In this document: piece by piece, positions 10,260-10,412 of the stretch
How positions within the stretch are numbered: the stretch's first letter is position 1
Layout: each line of letters opens with the position of its first letter
Assembly: GCA_026770585.1 (NCBI GenBank)
Contig: MU647325.1
Location: forward strand, 29,084 to 39,495
DNA: 10,412 bases
Origin: Baffinella frigidus
Lineage: Eukaryota > Cryptophyceae > Cryptomonadales > Baffinellaceae
Direction of reading: 5' to 3'
The notes under the pieces: generated by a model
Databases searched by the model: none
What the model was told of the DNA's origin: nothing
The model's input: the letters and a program-made list of their open reading frames with translations, nothing else
Translations under genes and position numbers: made by a program

Positions 10260-10412
10260 CATCGCATCCCGGTACTTCATCCCGTGCCGTGAAGGCTGGT
10301 TAGTGTTTAGTGTTCAGCGTTTTAGTGTTTTAGTGTTTTGTGTTCTGTGTTTAGTGAGGTTGGGTTCGATCCGCAATAAACGCACGGTTCTCGCTCGCTA
10401 GGTGGTCGACGG
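10260..10412. repeat. Unique sequence with T/G-rich TTTAGTG-like tract
   Basis: Positions 10260-10298 are unique. From 10299 to 10358 the sequence is TTAGTGTTTAGTGTTCAGCG and similar TTTTAGTG units, the only T/G-rich 7-8-mer tract on + in the window. The last bases contain CTCGCTAG followed by GTGGTCGACGG, which could open another exon (V-V-D) but cannot be judged. Confidence 0.55.

Noticed and set aside
10400-10412. Start of a tenth exon after CTCGCTAG
   Set aside because: Only 11 bases remain, too few to test phase, codon use or a donor.

Overview
This window looks like a eukaryotic nuclear locus, most likely from an alga or other protist with plant-type telomere repeats (CCCTAAA/TTTAGGG). 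I see no bacterial gene organisation, no long credible ORF and no RNA gene. Much of it is telomere-like 7-mer repeat (CCCTAAA, CCCTGAA, CCCTACA, CCCGAAA, CCCCAAA), almost always with the C-rich strand on +. Inverted-repeat elements of about 100-200 bp, minisatellites and a long AG/TG microsatellite block are scattered through it. The lineage (prasinophyte-type green alga, dinoflagellate or similar) is a guess.

Inside the repeats lie nine short islands of non-repetitive, GC-rich, coding-looking sequence on the + strand: 79-144, 689-729, 1362-1401, 2371-2457, 4762-4836, 6477-6517, 7442-7487, 8282-8344 and 9603-9656. Each starts just after an AG and ends just before a GT. Read in order, their phases are compatible (0-0, 0-2, 2-0, 0-0, 0-0, 0-2, 2-0, 0-0, 0-0) and the 513 nt read as 171 codons without a stop. 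I interpret this as the middle of one multi-exon gene whose introns are built from telomere-like repeats and small transposons. The product is not recognised; its central part is basic and charged and looks helical.

Several islands (exons 1, 4, 5, 6, 7, 8, 9) are followed or preceded by partial extra copies within the introns. Many differences between copies are synonymous, which is the best evidence that the islands are, or were, coding.

Layout: 1-688 exon 1, a fold-back element and a telomere-like array; 689-1401 exons 2 and 3 around a 32-bp tandem array and a palindromic element; 1402-2370 degenerate telomere repeat; 2371-3198 exon 4 and three copies embedded in AG/TG repeats; 3199-4270 AT-rich MITE-like elements and CCCGAAA repeat; 4279-5704 exon 5 with six relics, CCCTACA repeat and a long palindrome; 5705-6476 CCCTGAA and related repeat; 6477-7132 exon 6 and relics; 7442-8090 exon 7 and one relic; 8282-8632 exon 8 and two copies interleaved with a MITE family; 8754-9250 two inverted-repeat elements; 9286-9880 exon 9 and a relic in CCCTAAA repeat; 9881-10412 inverted repeats, a second copy of the long palindrome and a T/G-rich tract.
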